Notes: generated by a model not told the origin, from the letters alone. DNA of 64,000 nucleotides from Pseudopyrenochaeta lycopersici (GCA_003313425.1 NHZP01000034.1:310001-374000), one strand, 5' to 3'. Numbered from the stretch's first letter, positions 1 through 12,725 are shown. Program-made: numbers and translations.

Positions 1-1769
1 CATAGGCGGATTGTTCCGCCTCCGTGCGATTCTTAGAAGCTCGTGGTTTCCATTACACAAATTCTGTCTGCGTTGTGCGACGCGGAATAGGCTCTTTCTT
101 GCTCTCTCTGAGAAGTCGTTGGTTGTATTTTGGCTGGATGGCCGGGAAGTAGGGGTGGCGGAAAATAGGGGACCGAGCTTGCTTTGGGGGCGAAGGGGAT
201 TTCCGCCCTCCGGAGGATTCTTCCGAGCCTATCGATGACTTTGGTGAGCGGCGATCACAGGCAGCTCCTGTGCTTCCAAGCCACGAACAGGAGTGATAGC
301 CGTGCAGCAAAGTTTACGGTACTTGAGGAAAGGAAACGGGAGAAGAGTTCCGAAAACTTCTACTTGATGCATGAGGGTACGGCTAACAAGTCAGTTTTTT
401 GTTATTTTTTCCCCATGAATTAGCAGAGGTGGGGTGACATACATGGAGTGCGGGACGGCAGCCACTGTGGTGGCGCTGCTTAGATCGGAGTTAAACCTTC
501 AACTTTTATCTCATAAATTCTGTGCTGTTTCTTATTGCCATTCCCTAAACCGTCTTTATCACAATGCGGAATGGCACCATGCACGATTTATATTGGACTT
601 GAAACGAGATCTTCGACGTAAAACAACGCTACCGTTCTCACCTTTCTAAATCATCTTCTCCTGCGCTCCAGCGCTATCCAGCTGTAGAGCGTTTCATCGT
701 TTGGCTGTGATGTGCTCTCGGTCTGGGTCTGGGGTTTGGCGGGAGAACGGAAATGTCAGAAGGAACGATGTGGCGTGAAGCTAGTTCCCATCGAAAACGT
801 ATCAGGCTGTCCAATTCCTTCCCGCTCTGATCGTATGGAAGAAAGTTGGGAGTAGCATCTCAGTTTTCCGTCCGAGGAGCGCATAACGCATAGAACACAA
901 TCTTAGCATCTAAGTTCGGGTTACGTTCGAGGAATTCTAGTTTCTTCAGTGAACGAGTCTGAAGTTTTCAGTGATACTTGATGAAAATTCATCGCGAATG
1001 GTTCGTCATAGAGAGACTTGTCTTCGCTGTCTCGCGATTTAGTGTTCAAGCCACCTTAACGCTAACAGAAATCTAATCTTCGGATATCAGGTTTTTCGTG
1101 CCATGAGCAATTCCGATCCCTCGCGGTTCCTAGTGCATCGACGTATATAGGTTAGCTTACAGATCGCTCCTCTTTCATCAAACTGTATTGTTTAAAGCAT
1201 CAAATCAGCGGCGCAGATAGGAGTGAGTGGCGGGACTTAACCAACCTTTACAACGAAAAAGTCCACCAAAGCAGGAGTGGACAGCCCTTCATATACCAGG
1301 AGTTGTCACAGCTCAACCAGCCTGCAGAGTCTGCAGACGGCTTTGTCAGTTGGCACACTAGCAGTATATGCTTCGAAGAGCATATGGACGCCCACTAGCG
1401 ACTTTTGTACTGTAACCATGTCGCCCTTACACTTGATACTGTTTCCCGCCCAAGTTTGAATTACGTCAAGGGATCAGTCGCACCACGCATGTTTCGGAGA
1501 AGAGTGACCGAAGATTGGCATGCCCCCTTGATCTGCCTGTAGACGCATGTTCCTTGATCCGCCTGCAGACTTCTCCGGCCAAATACCGCTGCTACCCGGT
1601 CTTTCCGTACGAATTGCATACATCGGAGCTGCAGCATCAACAATATCAGACCACATATCGCCACGCAGGAAATATGATATACGCGTTGCTTCAAGGGTGT
1701 GCCAAATGACCACAACAAGAATTCAATAGCACTAGATTGATGACGTTGGTATGATGAATATGATCCTAA
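1..1769. other. No supported gene
   Basis: Only short open frames occur on both strands. None shows a recognisable domain, signal peptide or plausible exon chain, and base composition is mixed. I see no RNA gene. Decayed sequence is the most likely content. Confidence 0.4.
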
Positions 1770-1850
1770 GTGGTGGTGAGTGGTGGTGAGTGGTGGAGTG
1801 GCGCTGAGTCGTGGTGAGTGGTGCCGATGCCGATGCTGAGTGGTGACGAG
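1770..1850. repeat. Degenerate GTGGTGAGTG-type minisatellite
   Basis: About eight imperfect copies of a 9-10 base unit (GTGGTGAGTG and variants) run head to tail and become irregular at the right end. The tract is not in a supported gene and may simply be a slippage array. Confidence 0.7.
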
Positions 1851-3370
1851 CGAACAAGACTTTGTCGTCAGCACCACTTGATTGAGGAACGAAGCGTGGC
1901 TCTCTCATGTGACTATCTCATACAGTGAAAGAATTTAAAAAGAACGTCGAGTCCGCATGCGAATCATATTCTGCGAGCAGTGCAGCCTCCCCGCCAATAC
2001 ACTCCTCACTAATCATTCGCTCACATTTTGTTGTGATGATCTTGACGCCTGGAAACTCTCGCTCCAATGGGCCCGTGTCTAGAGATGCGTAGTTGCTAGC
2101 AGATCTGAATGCTCTAGTAAGACTCATTCACTGCCCGTTGCAAGCCGGCTCATGCGGATATCAAACAATCTTCTCACTGGCGATGAAGCTGAGCTACTAA
2201 CGTATCAGAGAGAAGCGCAGGAGACCCTCTGGAAATAGTTCGGCGAAGCACGTTCGGTCCAGCCTCCTAACATTACAGAATGGCTTTGGATGTTGTGAGG
2301 ACCTCTTTCGGGCCCTGGGACGGCGCTATATATAGCTAACGTTACTGATAATAAAACAGCCCGAGAAGCAAAGGAGCCCGAATGGGAAACTGCACAGATC
2401 AAGTTCAATCTATTTTTAGGCACTCACAGGATGGTGACTGCCATACAACATCGACCGCCGCCCATGAAGATATTGCCAGCTCAGCTAAGTACCACATCTC
2501 AACCTTGAGACTCTGCCGACAAGCCAAGCATGCTCTCCACCGAGAACTTGATCACGCTCGCGGTGTGGCTCGCCCGCCACACTCGGAAGTCCTTGATCGC
2601 GGCCCCAGCGAGCCTCTCGACCCCGTTCATGCCCTGCTGGATGGCTTGTTTAGCAGCTTCCGTGTTGGCCACTTTCTCTGCTGCGGCTTCTCTCACACGG
2701 CTTTCTGCACGCTTACGTATCCGTAACGACCCCCATCCCGTATCAGTCCATTCTTTGGAACATTACGGAAATGCACCTCTCTGTAACAATCCCTGCTGTA
2801 TCAATCCAGAAACGGAGCGGTACAAGCACGGATTGTTACAGAGATAAAGGCAACCCATATTCGTCAACCTCGTCACTCTCAAGACATGTGATCTCTAGAA
2901 GAGACGGGTATGATTGGGTTAATATATTATACCCAAGAAGGCCTAAGCCAAACGATGAAAATGTACTAGCTACGTCTTAGTTGGATTTGAGGACGTCGGT
3001 TTCCGTAGGACCCCCTGCAAGATTAGGTCATCCTTATTAGTTGCCTCGAATCTGTTCTACACGGATATTACACGAACGAAACCTCTAGGTCGTTCCACTA
3101 GCTGCCATTCATCTTAAATCTCGACGGTAGACTTTTCTTCTTCCTGTTGGTATCCGCTCATGCCACGCACTGCAGCAATAGCCATTGAAAGTTCAAGCAG
3201 TACAGCTCCTTCCATCATGGCTTTAACTAGCGATTCAGCCATTTGGCTGACCTGAACGCCTCTCAGATACCCATGTAGCAAGTATGTCAAAAGAGCCATC
3301 AAATTTCGGTCTAGAAATGTTCCGGTATCGTTGCTAGAGCAATTTGGTAAGCCAAGTGCGTGCGCTTGCG
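1851..3370. other. No supported gene; weak helical ORF only
   Basis: The best candidate is a 65-residue minus-strand frame (2499-2696) rich in Ala, Glu and Lys that could be part of an amphipathic helical protein. It has no upstream or downstream exon I can join, and the opposite strand is open over the same bases. Another 62-residue minus frame (3114-3302) is also featureless. I would not call either a gene. Confidence 0.3.
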
Positions 3371-3374
3371 TGAT

Positions 3375-4010
3375 TATCCATGACTTACATAGAAAGCGCT
3401 AAGTCGTTGCTGCAGGTTAAAATGATTCCTAGCCCTAGGTAAAACGCCACGTAAGACCATCTCTTGCCTAATCTTATGTGCCATTTCAAACTGTTTTTGC
3501 GCTTTTTCTTTAAGTCCACATTCATGTCCTTATAGTAACACTTATAGATCGTCTCTAGAATAAAGTCCTTCGCTACACTCGCTACACCTCTACCCTAAGA
3601 AAGTTGGCTCGATAGGTAGGAGTCTCCTTTAAGTTCGTTGCATTTCTGCTGGTACTAGTGGTAAAGGATGATTCTTGCCATTCTAAGCTTAACAGGATCA
3701 ATAGCCGCATCGTGTTCGATCGATTCAGCGCAGTGCAGGCTTTTAAGTATCTTTTCTGTACGTGAGCGTCCCAATGTTGGATTACTCACTTATAAGCGTA
3801 CCTAAGGGTTATCTGCATTCCATTTACTATAGAAGTGATTAATAAAGTCCACAGCATCTTGCCGAAGGAAACTATCGCCAATCGTAGTAAGCTGCATAAT
3901 CTCCTAGTGTTCTAGTCCATAAATATTGCGTAGTTTATCGTAACAACAAACCTAATAGGTCCTCGTCGTTCCTCCATTCCAGTTCGAAGAGAGTTCCGAT
4001 CGAGATATAG
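3375..4010 (-). pseudogene. Decayed unknown protein-coding remnant
   Basis: Read on the minus strand, one frame gives protein-like sequence broken by stops that are mostly TAG or TAA: segments reading DKLRNIYGLEH, EIMQLTTIGDSFLRQDAV, TEKILKSLHCAESIEHDAA and DPVKLRMARIILYH. After a one-base shift it continues as EMAHKIRQEMVLRGVLPRAR and ends at a GTAAGT that could be a splice donor. The unbroken stretches between stops and the normal residue composition argue that this was once coding. I do not recognise the family, and the pattern fits RIP plus neutral decay. Confidence 0.45.
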
Positions 4011-4179
4011 AAGGCAATCTTATAGGGGAAAGTGGCGGCACCAGACTGCCATCTCTACCAACCAATTCTGTTCTCAGTCCCAAACCCTCGCCTACGTTTA
4101 ATGCTCCCGGATTATTAAATTCATCTTCGAATCTTAAAGCTAATGCAAGATTACTGCTCGTTGGTGATTCGACAGTTTC

Positions 4180-4305
4180 TCGTACCTGGTCCTGACTGTC
4201 TAGAAAAGATACTATAGGTGCTATTTAAGCTTGTATATTAATATCTATAGAGTACCTGAATTTGTGGTTGAGCTGTACGCTAGGAGAGTTGCTCAGAGAC
4301 GCGTT
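4180..4305 (+). mobile_element. 3' tail of a pogo-type transposon (relic)
   Basis: The bases from about 4203 to 4298 closely match, in opposite orientation, the 3' tail of the pogo element at the right edge of the window (63284-63384). Shared features are the end of the transposase with a residue run like DTIGA then stop, followed by the same TATTAATATCTATAG tract and the GGTTGAGCTGTACGCT segment. The terminal bipartite repeat itself is lost here. Upstream coding is too decayed to follow. Confidence 0.6.
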
Positions 4306-4576
4306 ATTTACGGGGATAATTTGCTAATTCAGTACCCTAAATCCAGTTTCTTGCCTTGGCATACTCTGTAACTAGCTATTTCAGTAGGCAACTTATACAT
4401 CTACGTCGACACGGAGAATTTAATTAATATTTCCAGTCACTAAGTATGGATTTGGACGACACCTATGGGATGTCCCATTTTCCGTTCTTAGCCCTAATTT
4501 TATGAAAGTATGACAGTCCTTCAGCCAGCTTAATCCTTTTGACTCTCAAAGAACCGACCAACTAACGTATTTTTAA

Positions 4577-5110
4577 GCTTGGGGCGATCGGCGGAACCTT
4601 TTATGGTATCTCAACTATGCTTACTAAGCTCTCGATTCTTATACTTTTTATTCGATTTGTACCCCAGAGAAATCTCCGAGTTGCTATATACATCATTATG
4701 GCAATTATTGTTATATACAGCCTGGTGACGTCATTCGTATGGGTGTACGCCTGTCAGCCGCTAGAGAAATACTGGGATCTTACAATCACCAGCGGCTCAT
4801 GCATAAACTGGTTAAAGATTACAGTCTTTAATTGTGTTATGAACGTCGTTACGGATGTTGCAATTCTTATCCTGCCAGTTATAATTTTACGGGGTGTCCA
4901 ACTTCCTATGAGGCAAAAGATTGGGGTAATAATAGTATTAATGGCAGGAGGATTGTATGTTTATAGTCAGGTGGATAGTGTCGAAACAGAAATAGCTAAT
5001 AGGCGAGTTAGTGTTGTGGTTGTCAGCGTTATTAGATTAAAGCTGTTAGTGGATTTAGTCTACACAGCGGATATTACCTGGGAAGCCTCTTCCTCAATGG
5101 TGTGGTGGTA
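4577..5110 (+). pseudogene. Rhodopsin-domain integral membrane protein, truncated
   Basis: This is the middle of a fungal seven-helix rhodopsin-domain/PTH11-like membrane protein. Family hallmarks are a helix reading TKLSILILFIRFVPQR, then CQPLEKYWD, GSCIN, a TDVAILILPV helix and LPMRQKIGVIIVLMAGG. An intron at 4955-5011 (GTATGT donor, GCTAAT branch, TTAG acceptor) joins MAGGF to VVVVSVIRLK, restoring the family pattern. The exon appears to begin after an acceptor near 4576, but no N-terminal exons with the first helices are found. At the right the coding stops exactly at a GTAAGT donor (5108) with no following exon. So both ends are missing and this is a gene fragment. Confidence 0.7.
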
Positions 5111-5333
5111 AGTGCAAGTGGTCTCGACTTCTGCCTCCAATAGTGGTAATCTTTTCTGACGCTAGGCTCTTAGGACAATTGAGGTGCACATAGCCATCGT
5201 TTGCGCGTGTCTCCCAGCTGGAAAATCCTTTCTCCGCAAACTCAAGCCCAACGTCATCGGAAATACCGCACAGCGACCATAAGATTTCATCTTGAATGCT
5301 GCCATGAGGCATGGTCTAGAGAAGGGATAGTCA

Positions 5334-6075
5334 TTACCAAGGGCGGACTCTTAGGCGCCTAATTTTGACGGCTGCTTTCAGAGCCGTTCCGGCATTACGA
5401 TCCGCTGCTTCAACATTAAGGTATGCACCGGCCTTAAGAAGAACTTGGACGAGTTTGATATTACCGCGTCGGGCCGCAGCCTCAAGTGCTGTGGTATCTC
5501 CTGGGGCATTGACGTCTGCCCCCGCTCTGAGAAGGACCAAAACCAATTCAATATTGCCAGAAGCTGTCGCCATTTGGAGTGCTGTCCCATCATCACCGCC
5601 TCCACTGGCATTAACATCAACTTTGGCCTCAAGAAATCGCTTAACGAGTTCTATATTGCCCGCCGATACTGAAGTTTCAATTAGTGTCGTCCCATTCTTG
5701 CCTGATGGTGGTGCGTGAATGTCCGCCCCAGCCTTCAGAAGAAGCCGAACCATTTCGATACTGCCATTATATGCTGCGGCTCGAAGTGCTGTTCTCCCAT
5801 CTAGAAATGCTGGCGGATCATTAACATCTGCCCCAGCCTCAAGTAAAAGCTGAGCTATCTCAATGTTGCCTTGCTCTGCTGCTGCCTGAAGTGCTGTCCG
5901 CCCTTCCTGGTTACTCGCCGGAGATTCGATATCAGCCCCGGCTTCGAGAAAACACCGGACTAACTCAATATTTCTGCTGCTTACAGCAGCTTGAAGCGCC
6001 GTTTTGCCAGCTTCCTCAGCTGGGGCATTCAAATCAGCTCCGGCCTCAATAAGAAATCGGACGAGCTTGATAATC
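5334..6075 (-). pseudogene. Ankyrin-repeat protein fragment
   Basis: About seven ankyrin repeats follow one another on the minus strand, each with the TALxxAAxxGNIELVxxLLxAGAD core. Ankyrin repeats are protein-interaction modules. The repeats continue upstream of the first Met at 6032 (an in-frame IIKLVRFLIEAGADLN segment) until a TAG at about 6078, so that Met is probably not the true start. No N-terminal domain (such as a NACHT or F-box region) is attached. The reading ends at 5334 with a short basic tail. It looks like the C-terminal piece of a larger ankyrin protein cut by a stop of CAG-to-TAG type. Confidence 0.65.
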
Positions 6076-6078
6076 TAG

Positions 6079-7502
6079 TCGTTGGGTTCCTGTAGATAAG
6101 CTAGGCCAGAGTTCTCGACACAATATACTACATTTTATCATCCTACTAGAACATAGGTTCCCCGCACAAACAAAAGGGCGACACACTGTCTCCAAACTTC
6201 ACTAACCGATTACTTTTCTCGCAGAGTATGACTCGCAGGTCAGTAGGGTTCGCGGTAAGTACCGTGGATGGCAATTGGACCGTGAGTAGAAGGGACAAAA
6301 CTCGCAAAGCCATATAGTGGCTTGCGAAACCAACCTCATTGTTGTGAACTTGCATGGCGTCTTCACCAACGCGGGGATGGCTCGTTTGATGATGCGATCA
6401 AAGTAACTGCTGAAGTATTCAGGTGCATGTAAAAGGGTATCGTGAACGGGCTATACAGAATTTGTGTGGGAAACTGCAGGCTTCTGAGCGCAGTGGCGCG
6501 CCTGGATCTAGAGTTTGGTGAGTTTGTCCGCAGCCAGACACAACCTTCGGAATTTTGAAGTTAAGTATTTAGAGTTTGCGGGGAACGGTAATCCGACGCC
6601 AGGAGCCCTAGAACCATTGCACCGGGCGTTAAAAGGCTCTGCGAAATATGGTCGGCAAACACCTCGTGGACCAATGTCTGCCTTCAATGTTTCAGGAAAC
6701 CAGTCCTAGAAGAAAATTCCGCATAGCCAGAAAAACTTCCTGTGAAGTTGGTCAAGCACGCGTACAGGATTGTGTGCCGTCTGTAATACGAGCACGGGAA
6801 TCAGGGGACGTGCTCGGATGGGATTATGACTGAAGTGCTGGTCGGGCCCAAATGGTGCCCAGCCAAGGTAGACTGGATTGAAGTTCTGCTAGCGATGGAC
6901 GTCGAGAGTGGGAAAGTACGCAAGTCAGCCATGGAGTGCCTTGGGACAGAAAATGGAGTAGAGGTGTGCACAATGAGATGGCATGGCCGACCGAGGCCCA
7001 GCGGGTAGCATGGTCGGTAGTCGTTATGGTGGCGATCAAGGAAGATGCAGGAAGACCAGGCCTTGCTGCCGTCGGGAATGGGGGCAGTTCATGCTGCGCT
7101 ACCTGCGGTGCGGCTGGCTGGATAGTTGGACGGGCGATTTGCTGAGTAGCTTGCACAACGACGGTGTGCTCTCCGTTCTGCGCTGATCGTCGTGTGATGG
7201 TTCGTGTCCACGCTCGATACGGAAGCCCGCAATACGTCTCGAGCGGGGGGAAGTACTCTGATAGAATGTAAGCAAGACTTCGCCACTGTTTGCTGCCACT
7301 AATGTCGTGCCCTTCCCCATAGGGAAGCCCGAACGAGAGCACTACTTTTCATCATGTCATCCTAATAAACTTCCTTAGCACATCAAAGTGCGGAAATGGT
7401 ATTACTAGGTGCAGCTAGCTAAGAGTATACTTCTTGACAACTTAGCAATGTGTGGAAGGAGTTCGCTACGGCTGTATTACTTGTTCAGATACTGCGTAGG
7501 GG
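6079..7502. other. No supported gene
   Basis: Several overlapping frames of 60-172 codons are open on both strands between 6.5 and 7.3 kb, but they cover the same bases. The longest (minus strand, 6824-7342) has no domain, signal or repeated pattern. The last bases are the 3' flank of the carboxylesterase. Confidence 0.35.
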
Positions 7503-9368
7503 TCAGTCGATTCGGCGCGATAGATCCGTTAAAGCTTTCTGCCACCATCTGCATCTTTCGTTGATAGCTGGATCAACCAACCTCCCAATGCCAGTTGAAT
7601 TCAGAGTCAGCGCAATACCGTCTCGTCCGAGCTTGGTGAAATCTCCCACACCTTGTACTGTTGTCTTCGGTTTTCCACTAATAGTATACGAGGTAATATA
7701 GTCCTGAAGTGTCTCGGCGATTGTGACGTTCAGGGAAGGAGTGTTGAAAGCAGACCCATTAGCACCGTTGTAGAATGTGTACTTTAGATCGTCGCCATGC
7801 AAAGCGGGCGGGACAGCGAAAATGTACGTATACGTCTGGTTTCTAAACGCTGAGTTGAGGTAGAAGGTATTGCAAGTGATGCGCGTGTCAGACATGAGGA
7901 GCGTTGCCCGTCCGAGATGGTCGGTGTATGGTTTACTTCCGTTAAACGTGGGCGGATAAATCACCGATCTAGCGTGCTCAAATAAGGTGTCGTCGCCATG
8001 GAAGAGGGACAAGTTGCGCAAGAACATATCGAAAGACGCAGAGTCGGTGATGGCCGGGTTGGTAAACAGTAAGCCTTCGTCATCATTATGACCGATCATG
8101 AGCTCGAGGTCGTGGTTGAAATTACCCTGAGATAAGAGAGCTGCTGGATGCGCAGGCACATAAGAATCATCAACCACAGGGTTGTAAATGAACTGGCCGT
8201 ACGGCGCGAGGGCAACTTGTTGAGCGTTGGCTCCTATGAGAGCTGCAGATTGCAGCTCACGGGCGCCATCAAGAGTTGAGACATTGAGCAGAGCGAGGAA
8301 GTCTTGGAGATGCTGTTCTTGCCGATCCTCACTCAAGTATGGGTGGAAAGCAGGCGACTGCAAGATAGCTCTTTGGAAGGGAGCTGGGTGACCTGCCTCT
8401 CTGTATGCCTAACATCACCATGTGAGTCTTAGCAAAGGAAAGAACATCGGCATAGGAGGAGAGGCCGAAGACCAGAGCGCAAAGGATGAAAGGTGGTTAA
8501 CCTACCGTAATGTGGTGTAGGATCGAGCCAGCCCCGGCCGATTCTCCTATCAAGGTCACCTGACTCGGATCGCCACCGAACTTGCGGATGTGCTCTTCCA
8601 CCCATTCAAGGGCGAGTTTTTGGTCGAGCAGCCCAGCATTAGCGGCACCATCCGACCGCAGTGTGGCTCCCGCAGACCACCCGAGAGCCCCCAGGCGGTA
8701 GTTCAACGCGACGAAGATGACAGCTCCCGACAGCGTTGCCGTCTTAGCCTGCTGAAGGAGCCCGGCCGGATCTCCGAACTGGTCTTTGCTTCCGGTAGTG
8801 TATCCGCCGCCGTGAATCCACACTAAAACGGGTGATCCAGATCCCGTTAAGCGGTGGTCAAATATCTCTTTGGGGACCACCACGTCCAAGAAGAGACAGT
8901 CTTCACTAGTCCTAGGATCTGGCTGTCGGCTGAGTGGCGGCGAGGGGTTGTACGCGTAGAGAGACGGATCAAAGGGGAGTCCTTGAGTGTGGTTGGTTAT
9001 GAACGCAATGGCTGTCGAAAGCCACACCGGCGAAGTCTGTGGACATACCCGCCCCTGGCTACCCGTCTGGACAACAGAGCGCTCTGTGGCAGGTAACTGC
9101 GGAGGCCGAAAGCGAAGGCTGCCAGTCGGGGGTGCAGCGTATCGGATGTTAGAGAAGTTATAGAAGCCACCAGTTTCCTATTCGTAAAGTCAGCCGTTGC
9201 ACCTATGGCAACTAAAACTATGTTAAATAAAGCAAAAGAAGCACTTGAAATTACATTGTAATACGAAGCTTGATGAAGCTCATACGTAAGGTCGACCACA
9301 GGAAGCGAGAACGATGCCGAAATCCAAAGGAAGGAGTGAAGAGAAAGAAACACGAATGGTCGTTTCAT
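7503..9368 (-). CDS. Secreted type-B carboxylesterase/lipase
   Basis: The enzyme is an alpha/beta-hydrolase expected to hydrolyse carboxylic esters outside the cell. Three exons fit: 9368-9255, 9177-8506 and 8408-7503. The introns are 77 bp (GTAATT..ATAG) and 97 bp (GTAGGT..TTAG), and the joined frame is 563 codons, normal for the family. The start at 9368 gives a signal peptide (MKRPFVFLSLHSFLWISASF); an upstream in-frame Met at 9401 would spoil it. Landmarks in order: NFSNIRYAAPPTG, SEDCLFLDVVVP, the oxyanion loop WIHGGGY, the nucleophile elbow GESAGAGS (about residue 250), the acidic residue near HNDDEGLLF and the His in PALHGDDLKYTF. All catalytic positions are present, so the gene looks intact. 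It stands alone, with relics on both sides. Confidence 0.92.
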
Positions 9369-9699
9369 AGTCACGGCGTTCTGTTCGCGGCTGCAGAACA
9401 AGTGATCAGGTGAAGTCTTGGGTGGCGAACTGATACATTAAAGGTATTCTGAAAATGCTTTATAGCTATATTCATACCGCTCGAAATTTACCTGCACTTC
9501 TGTTAGTATCTTACCGATCATCAATAATTCTAGTCGCCCAACTCAATTCTCGATGCCTGCCGGAGACACGCGTCCTGTAATTAACCTGACTCTGCATGGG
9601 ACCATACTCGGCTTTGGTAGTAGCTCCAGCCCGGACGGGTTGCCCGCTGCGCCCCTTGTTACGCAAGGATCGACCGCTTGCTTCGGACTCGCTTTGATT

Positions 9700-10710
9700 C
9701 ACGAGAGGATAGGCGCTATAAGGGCTATGGTACAAGATATAGCTAATGATCTACGCGCGGCGCGTGGAAAAGAGCCTGTTGGTAAGAACAGGCTAGACAG
9801 GTTTAAGACGCGTACGCTTGAGGTTAAGGTTCAACGGAGCCGTCCATACGATCGCCAGCCAGCCCTCAACGAAGATCCACGCGTTATAACGCGCTGGTTT
9901 GACCTAGTTAAGAATGTAAAGACGAAGTATCGGACGAAGATCTACACAACTTTGATGAGTTAGGCTTTATGATGGGAGTAATTAGGGCCAGATGGTGTTT
10001 ACAGGCACCAAGGAGCGAGGGAATCTAAAGCAGATACAGCCAGGCAACCGGGAGTGGGTCACAGTTATCTAGGGCATCTGCGCAGCGGGATGGGCTATCC
10101 CACCCTTCATTATCTTCGGCGGCAAGGCCCTCCAAACAAACTGGTCTACAGGAATGCCTCGCGACTAGACTATTACAGTTAGCCCTAATGGCTAGACGTT
10201 AAATGAGCTTGCTATCGCGTGGTTGAAGTACTTTGACGCGCATATAAATGCGCGTACCCAAGGCGCGTCATGGCTGTTAATTGTAGACGGCTATGAGAGC
10301 CACAGCACTCACGAGTCCAACAAATACTGCGAGGAACAGAAGATTATTGTTCTCTGCATGCCTCCACATTTATCGCACCTATTACAGCCGCTTGATGTAG
10401 GCTGCCTTTCGCCTTTAAAGCGCGTGCACTGCAATAACCTTAATAGGTTAGCGCGGTACTCTAACACCAAACTAAGAAAACAACCTTCCTACCAGCCTTT
10501 ATATTGGTATGAGGACTCTAGTATTGTGGCGCATGTGAAGCAATTCTCAATAGACTTGAAATTATCTCTATTTAAGAAATATCTGTCCCTTTCTACAGAG
10601 CGCACCCTAGTCTTTATATCTACGGCCTCAACTCCAGCTCTTCGGTCTGGCCGACGGTCAGTCCGATATTCTTGGTCTCTCCTAGTCAGATATCACCGTA
10701 TTTTCTAGAT
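9700..10710 (+). mobile_element. Pogo/Fot1-type DDE transposase relic
   Basis: The remains of a Tc1/mariner-pogo transposase (DDE_1 superfamily), inactivated. The N-terminal DNA-binding part is represented by ARGKEPVGKNRLDRFKTRT and SRPYDRQPALNEDPRVITRW, then the frame breaks at TAG codons. The catalytic core resumes as PFIIFGGKALQTNW and, from about 10223, as WLLIVDGYESHSTHESNKYC with the second catalytic Asp, followed by CMPPHLSHLLQPLDVGCLSP. Several stops and small shifts interrupt it. The final ~170 bases are a noncoding 3' tail that recurs at 12.7-12.9 kb. Confidence 0.8.
10526..10694 (+). repeat. Pogo-relic 3' tail, copy 1
   Basis: This segment of about 170 bases recurs with roughly three quarters identity at 12728-12922. 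Shared blocks include CAATAGACTT, ATTATCTCTATTT, CTACAGAGCGCA, TATCTACGGCCTCAACT and GCTCTTCGGTCTGGCCGACG. It forms the tail of the transposase relic that precedes it. Confidence 0.7.
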
Positions 10711-10930
10711 CTGCCAATATGCCTATCCCTATTGCGTGATGAGCAGGGTGAGACCAAAGTGTGAAATGAATGCGGGGCAACAAACACTACGGTACCGGTA
10801 GAAGACTAGAAGTGTTTCGAACGAGCCAACCGCTGAATATACGCCCGACACCAGACTCCCCGACCGCGAAGGCCAGCCCATTCGTGTGCAACCTTGGCAA
10901 GGAGGCTGAGTTGCTGAGCTTGAACGGGCA

Positions 10931-10956
10931 CGAGAACGAGAACGAGAACGAGAACG
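10931..10956. repeat. CGAGAA hexanucleotide microsatellite
   Basis: Four perfect head-to-tail copies of CGAGAA plus two bases. No supported gene contains it. Confidence 0.8.
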
Positions 10957-10959
10957 CAT

Positions 10960-12725
10960 GAGAGCGGGTGTCCGAGCGTCCTACCGGTACGCTAAGATCA
11001 GCGATTTCTTGTGCGGTGCGGCTTGTGCATTCACAGTCCATCCATTGCTCGTAGTGCTGACATTCGACCAAGACTTCAGCTCTGATCATTCGAAGCCGCA
11101 CAATCGTACGATGCACATTGATGAATAAAAAATTCCAATGGCCTTGTTTCGGGTTGTCGCTCAGTCTTTCACTGCCACCAGCCAAGGTGTGTTGGGCACC
11201 TTTACTACCAAAAACTTTCGAAATTTGATTTTTTTTTGAATTGCTGCTATAGCTAGCTCCATTCAGCCTTCTTTTTAAGCCATTTAGAGTTTCTGTGTTG
11301 AGGCTATTGGGGCTGTCCACTGACTGGTTTTGCCCGCTGACTGGTGGAACACGTTACAAGATATTAGCCTCACTTCATATACAGACACACAGCAGAAAAA
11401 TTCATGACTCTCCTTCATTACCCTACTTACAAGATATGTTCGTGCAAAGGCAAGGTGCTTAGTTAGGTGTTCATCTCGGTGGTGTGTTCCACATGGCGTT
11501 AGTACACCAGAGAGTGGACATGGTACACAGCGACTCTCTTAGAGCCGAGGTAATCTAAATTCCTATCATTACGCGTAACGTGCCAAATGTTGTAGAACGA
11601 GTGGGAGACGTTCATCTCAGCTTTATCAGACAGCGCTCGCATTATTTCATTACGAAGTCCTGTGAATCTCTCTTCTACACTAACGTACTCCAGGCCTTAT
11701 TAATGAGTACATAGCTGTTATACAATGCCATCATAACAGCTACGCAATGGTTGCGTTCTGTCGATGAGAACACGGGAGCCAAAGCTCTTGAAGCACAGTT
11801 GTCAAATGCTTTTCAGCCCGCAGCCCGGTTGTCGAACGCCCCAATGGCAAGCGCCAAGCAGCGCAATGACTGCGTCCCATATTTTGAGAAAGAAGATTTA
11901 TCAGAAGCAGCTCGAAGCGTCTTGTTACGGTAGCGCTGAAGGTTAAATCCCAAAGTGACAGTGAACTAAAAGAGTTTCTGTCGCTGTGAAAGTTGGTCGG
12001 GTGGATGCCAAGAGATTCCGGGTGCGGGGCCAGATCGCGAGATCCAAATCCGGGGCACCGGAAACGGACTCCACAGCGGGAACCAAAATGGAACCAATGG
12101 CCAAAATGGCTTCCGGCAAGGCAAAAAATAACCATCTTGGCCAAGTTGCTCTCAGTACGTTAGTGAGTGCTTTATTCCGCCCGGTAAGTTACTACGCTTA
12201 AAGAACACTAGAACGCTATGTTACATAATCACAGTTCCTCCCATTCCCTCATCCAATTTTAAGACGAAACAAGTCGCAGCTCTAGCTTCTGTGGGTCCTG
12301 TTCTGGTTCCCGCTGGAGCCGTTCTGGGCCCCGGATCTTGCTTTCGCAAGTAAGCTGATAGGCCGCTAGACTTTGACAGGGGTTACTTAAATTGGATGCC
12401 GCCGGCTTGTCATCCGATATGGTTACCACGGTGCTGGTCCAGCCGGACCACTCCATAAGCTGATTCGAGAAGACACTGCAGCCACCAAAAGCAATATGAT
12501 ATCTTTCTGTGATGATCTTGGCTAACAAAATTCAAGATCGCACCTCTTCGGCCCAGGTACGGTAGTTCAGCGGGCCAGTGAGCCGAGGGATTTTTGGTGC
12601 TTTCTTCGTCGTAAGACATATTGACGATCGTAGAATCGTGGAATCAAAATGGAGGTAGACTCAATTGGTTGGGCGTAGAAGTAGTGCTACCGGGCTCATA
12701 ACCTGTTGTTATGAGTACTCAAATA
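10960..12725. other. No supported gene
   Basis: Overlapping short frames on both strands (for example 10787-11320 and 11740-12144, both minus) carry no recognisable domain. A TTTTTTTT run at about 11230 and scattered low-complexity sequence suggest decayed noncoding DNA. Confidence 0.35.

Noticed and set aside
5365..5718. 117-codon plus frame over the ankyrin fragment
   Set aside because: Antisense shadow of the ankyrin repeats.
6824..7342. 172-codon minus frame as a gene
   Set aside because: Overlaps several equally long frames on the other strand and has no domain, signal or intron logic.
8590..9096. Plus-strand frames over the carboxylesterase
   Set aside because: Antisense to a clearly supported three-exon enzyme gene.
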